Assembly: GCA_013329295.1 (NCBI GenBank)
Contig: DUKP01000081.1
Span: 1-5,069, forward strand
DNA from: Candidatus Poseidoniaceae archaeon
GTDB lineage: Archaea; Thermoplasmatota; Poseidoniia; Poseidoniales; Poseidoniaceae
Direction of reading: 5' to 3'
DNA: 5,069 nucleotides
In this document: positions 4,950 through 5,069 of the stretch, piece by piece
Layout: each line of letters begins with the position of its first letter
How positions within the stretch are numbered: the first letter of the stretch is position 1
Made by a program: the position numbers and the translations under genes
The notes under the pieces: model-generated
What the model saw: only the letters and a program-made list of their open reading frames with translations
Database searches by the model: none
What the model was told of the DNA's origin: nothing

Positions 4950-5069
4950 TTACTCAGTCTTTGAGTGTACCCATATAATGTGATAACCAAATTGAGTTTT
5001 AACAAATTTACTTGGTACTTCATCAATATCAGTTTGCCAAACAGCATCCTCGAATTGTTTTACCATTTG
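4950..5069 (-). CDS. Parvulin-type (PpiC) peptidyl-prolyl cis-trans isomerase, C-terminal fragment
   Basis: The minus strand is open from the right edge to a TAA at 4952-4950 and encodes the last 39 residues of a protein. They read QMVKQFEDAVWQ, then IDEVPSKFVKTQFGYHII and a short end WVHSKTE. This is the C-terminal half of a parvulin domain: compare MVKPFEDA and the closing 'P.kt.FGYHii' of single-domain archaeal parvulins. The His of FGYHII is a conserved active-site residue. Parvulins catalyse cis-trans isomerisation of proline peptide bonds and act as folding helpers. The domain ends five or six residues before the stop, so this is either a small stand-alone parvulin of about 90-100 residues or the C-terminal domain of a longer one. 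The N-terminal half, with the first conserved His, is outside the window. Confidence 0.85.
   Translation of the reverse strand, partial: QMVKQFEDAVWQTDIDEVPSKFVKTQFGYHIIWVHSKTE

Noticed and set aside
1..5069. Defence system, CRISPR array, transposase or integration site near the tRNA
   Set aside because: No spaced repeats, no transposase or integrase motifs and no duplicate of the tRNA 3' end were found; a housekeeping gene follows the tRNA directly.

Overview
This AT-rich window comes from an archaeon. The evidence is a 20S proteasome beta subunit with an archaeal-type propeptide, a KH/metallo-beta-lactamase/beta-CASP ribonuclease of the aCPSF1 (FttA) family, a homologue of archaeal pyruvoyl-dependent arginine decarboxylase, and short or leaderless 5' ends with TATA-like boxes. 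The psmB-aCPSF1 gene order is also seen in methanogens such as Methanothermobacter and Methanocaldococcus. A Thermoplasmata-related or marine euryarchaeal source is my best guess, but nothing in the sequence fixes it.

Layout. Positions 1-572 (minus) hold the N-terminal 190 residues of a protein with a SepF-like core behind a long polar leader; it runs off the left edge. A 160-base divergent spacer follows, with a 14-base inverted repeat and a weak TATA-like box. Next come psmB (plus, about 737-1363) and aCPSF1 (plus, 1439-3343). aCPSF1 meets a small two-helix membrane protein (minus, 3344-3673) with zero bases between the two stop codons. After a 29-base divergent spacer there is a PdaD-fold gene (plus, 3703-4356), a zinc-ribbon protein (plus, 4393-4830) and tRNA-Pro(UGG) with encoded CCA (4865-4942). 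On the minus strand, 4950-5069 is the C-terminal end of a parvulin-type prolyl isomerase that runs off the right edge.

The window is mainly information-processing and protein quality-control housekeeping: proteolysis, transcription termination and RNA decay, prolyl isomerisation, a tRNA and possibly cell division. I do not see a defence island, a mobile element or a CRISPR array. The most unusual item is the PdaD homologue. It keeps the fold's sequence landmarks but lacks both the Ser-Ser self-cleavage site that makes the pyruvoyl cofactor and the glutamate at the known catalytic position, and it carries a 54-residue Arg/Gly-rich tail. It looks like a pseudoenzyme with a new role. Second is the convergent aCPSF1/membrane-protein junction, where each transcript's likely U-tract lies inside the other gene.
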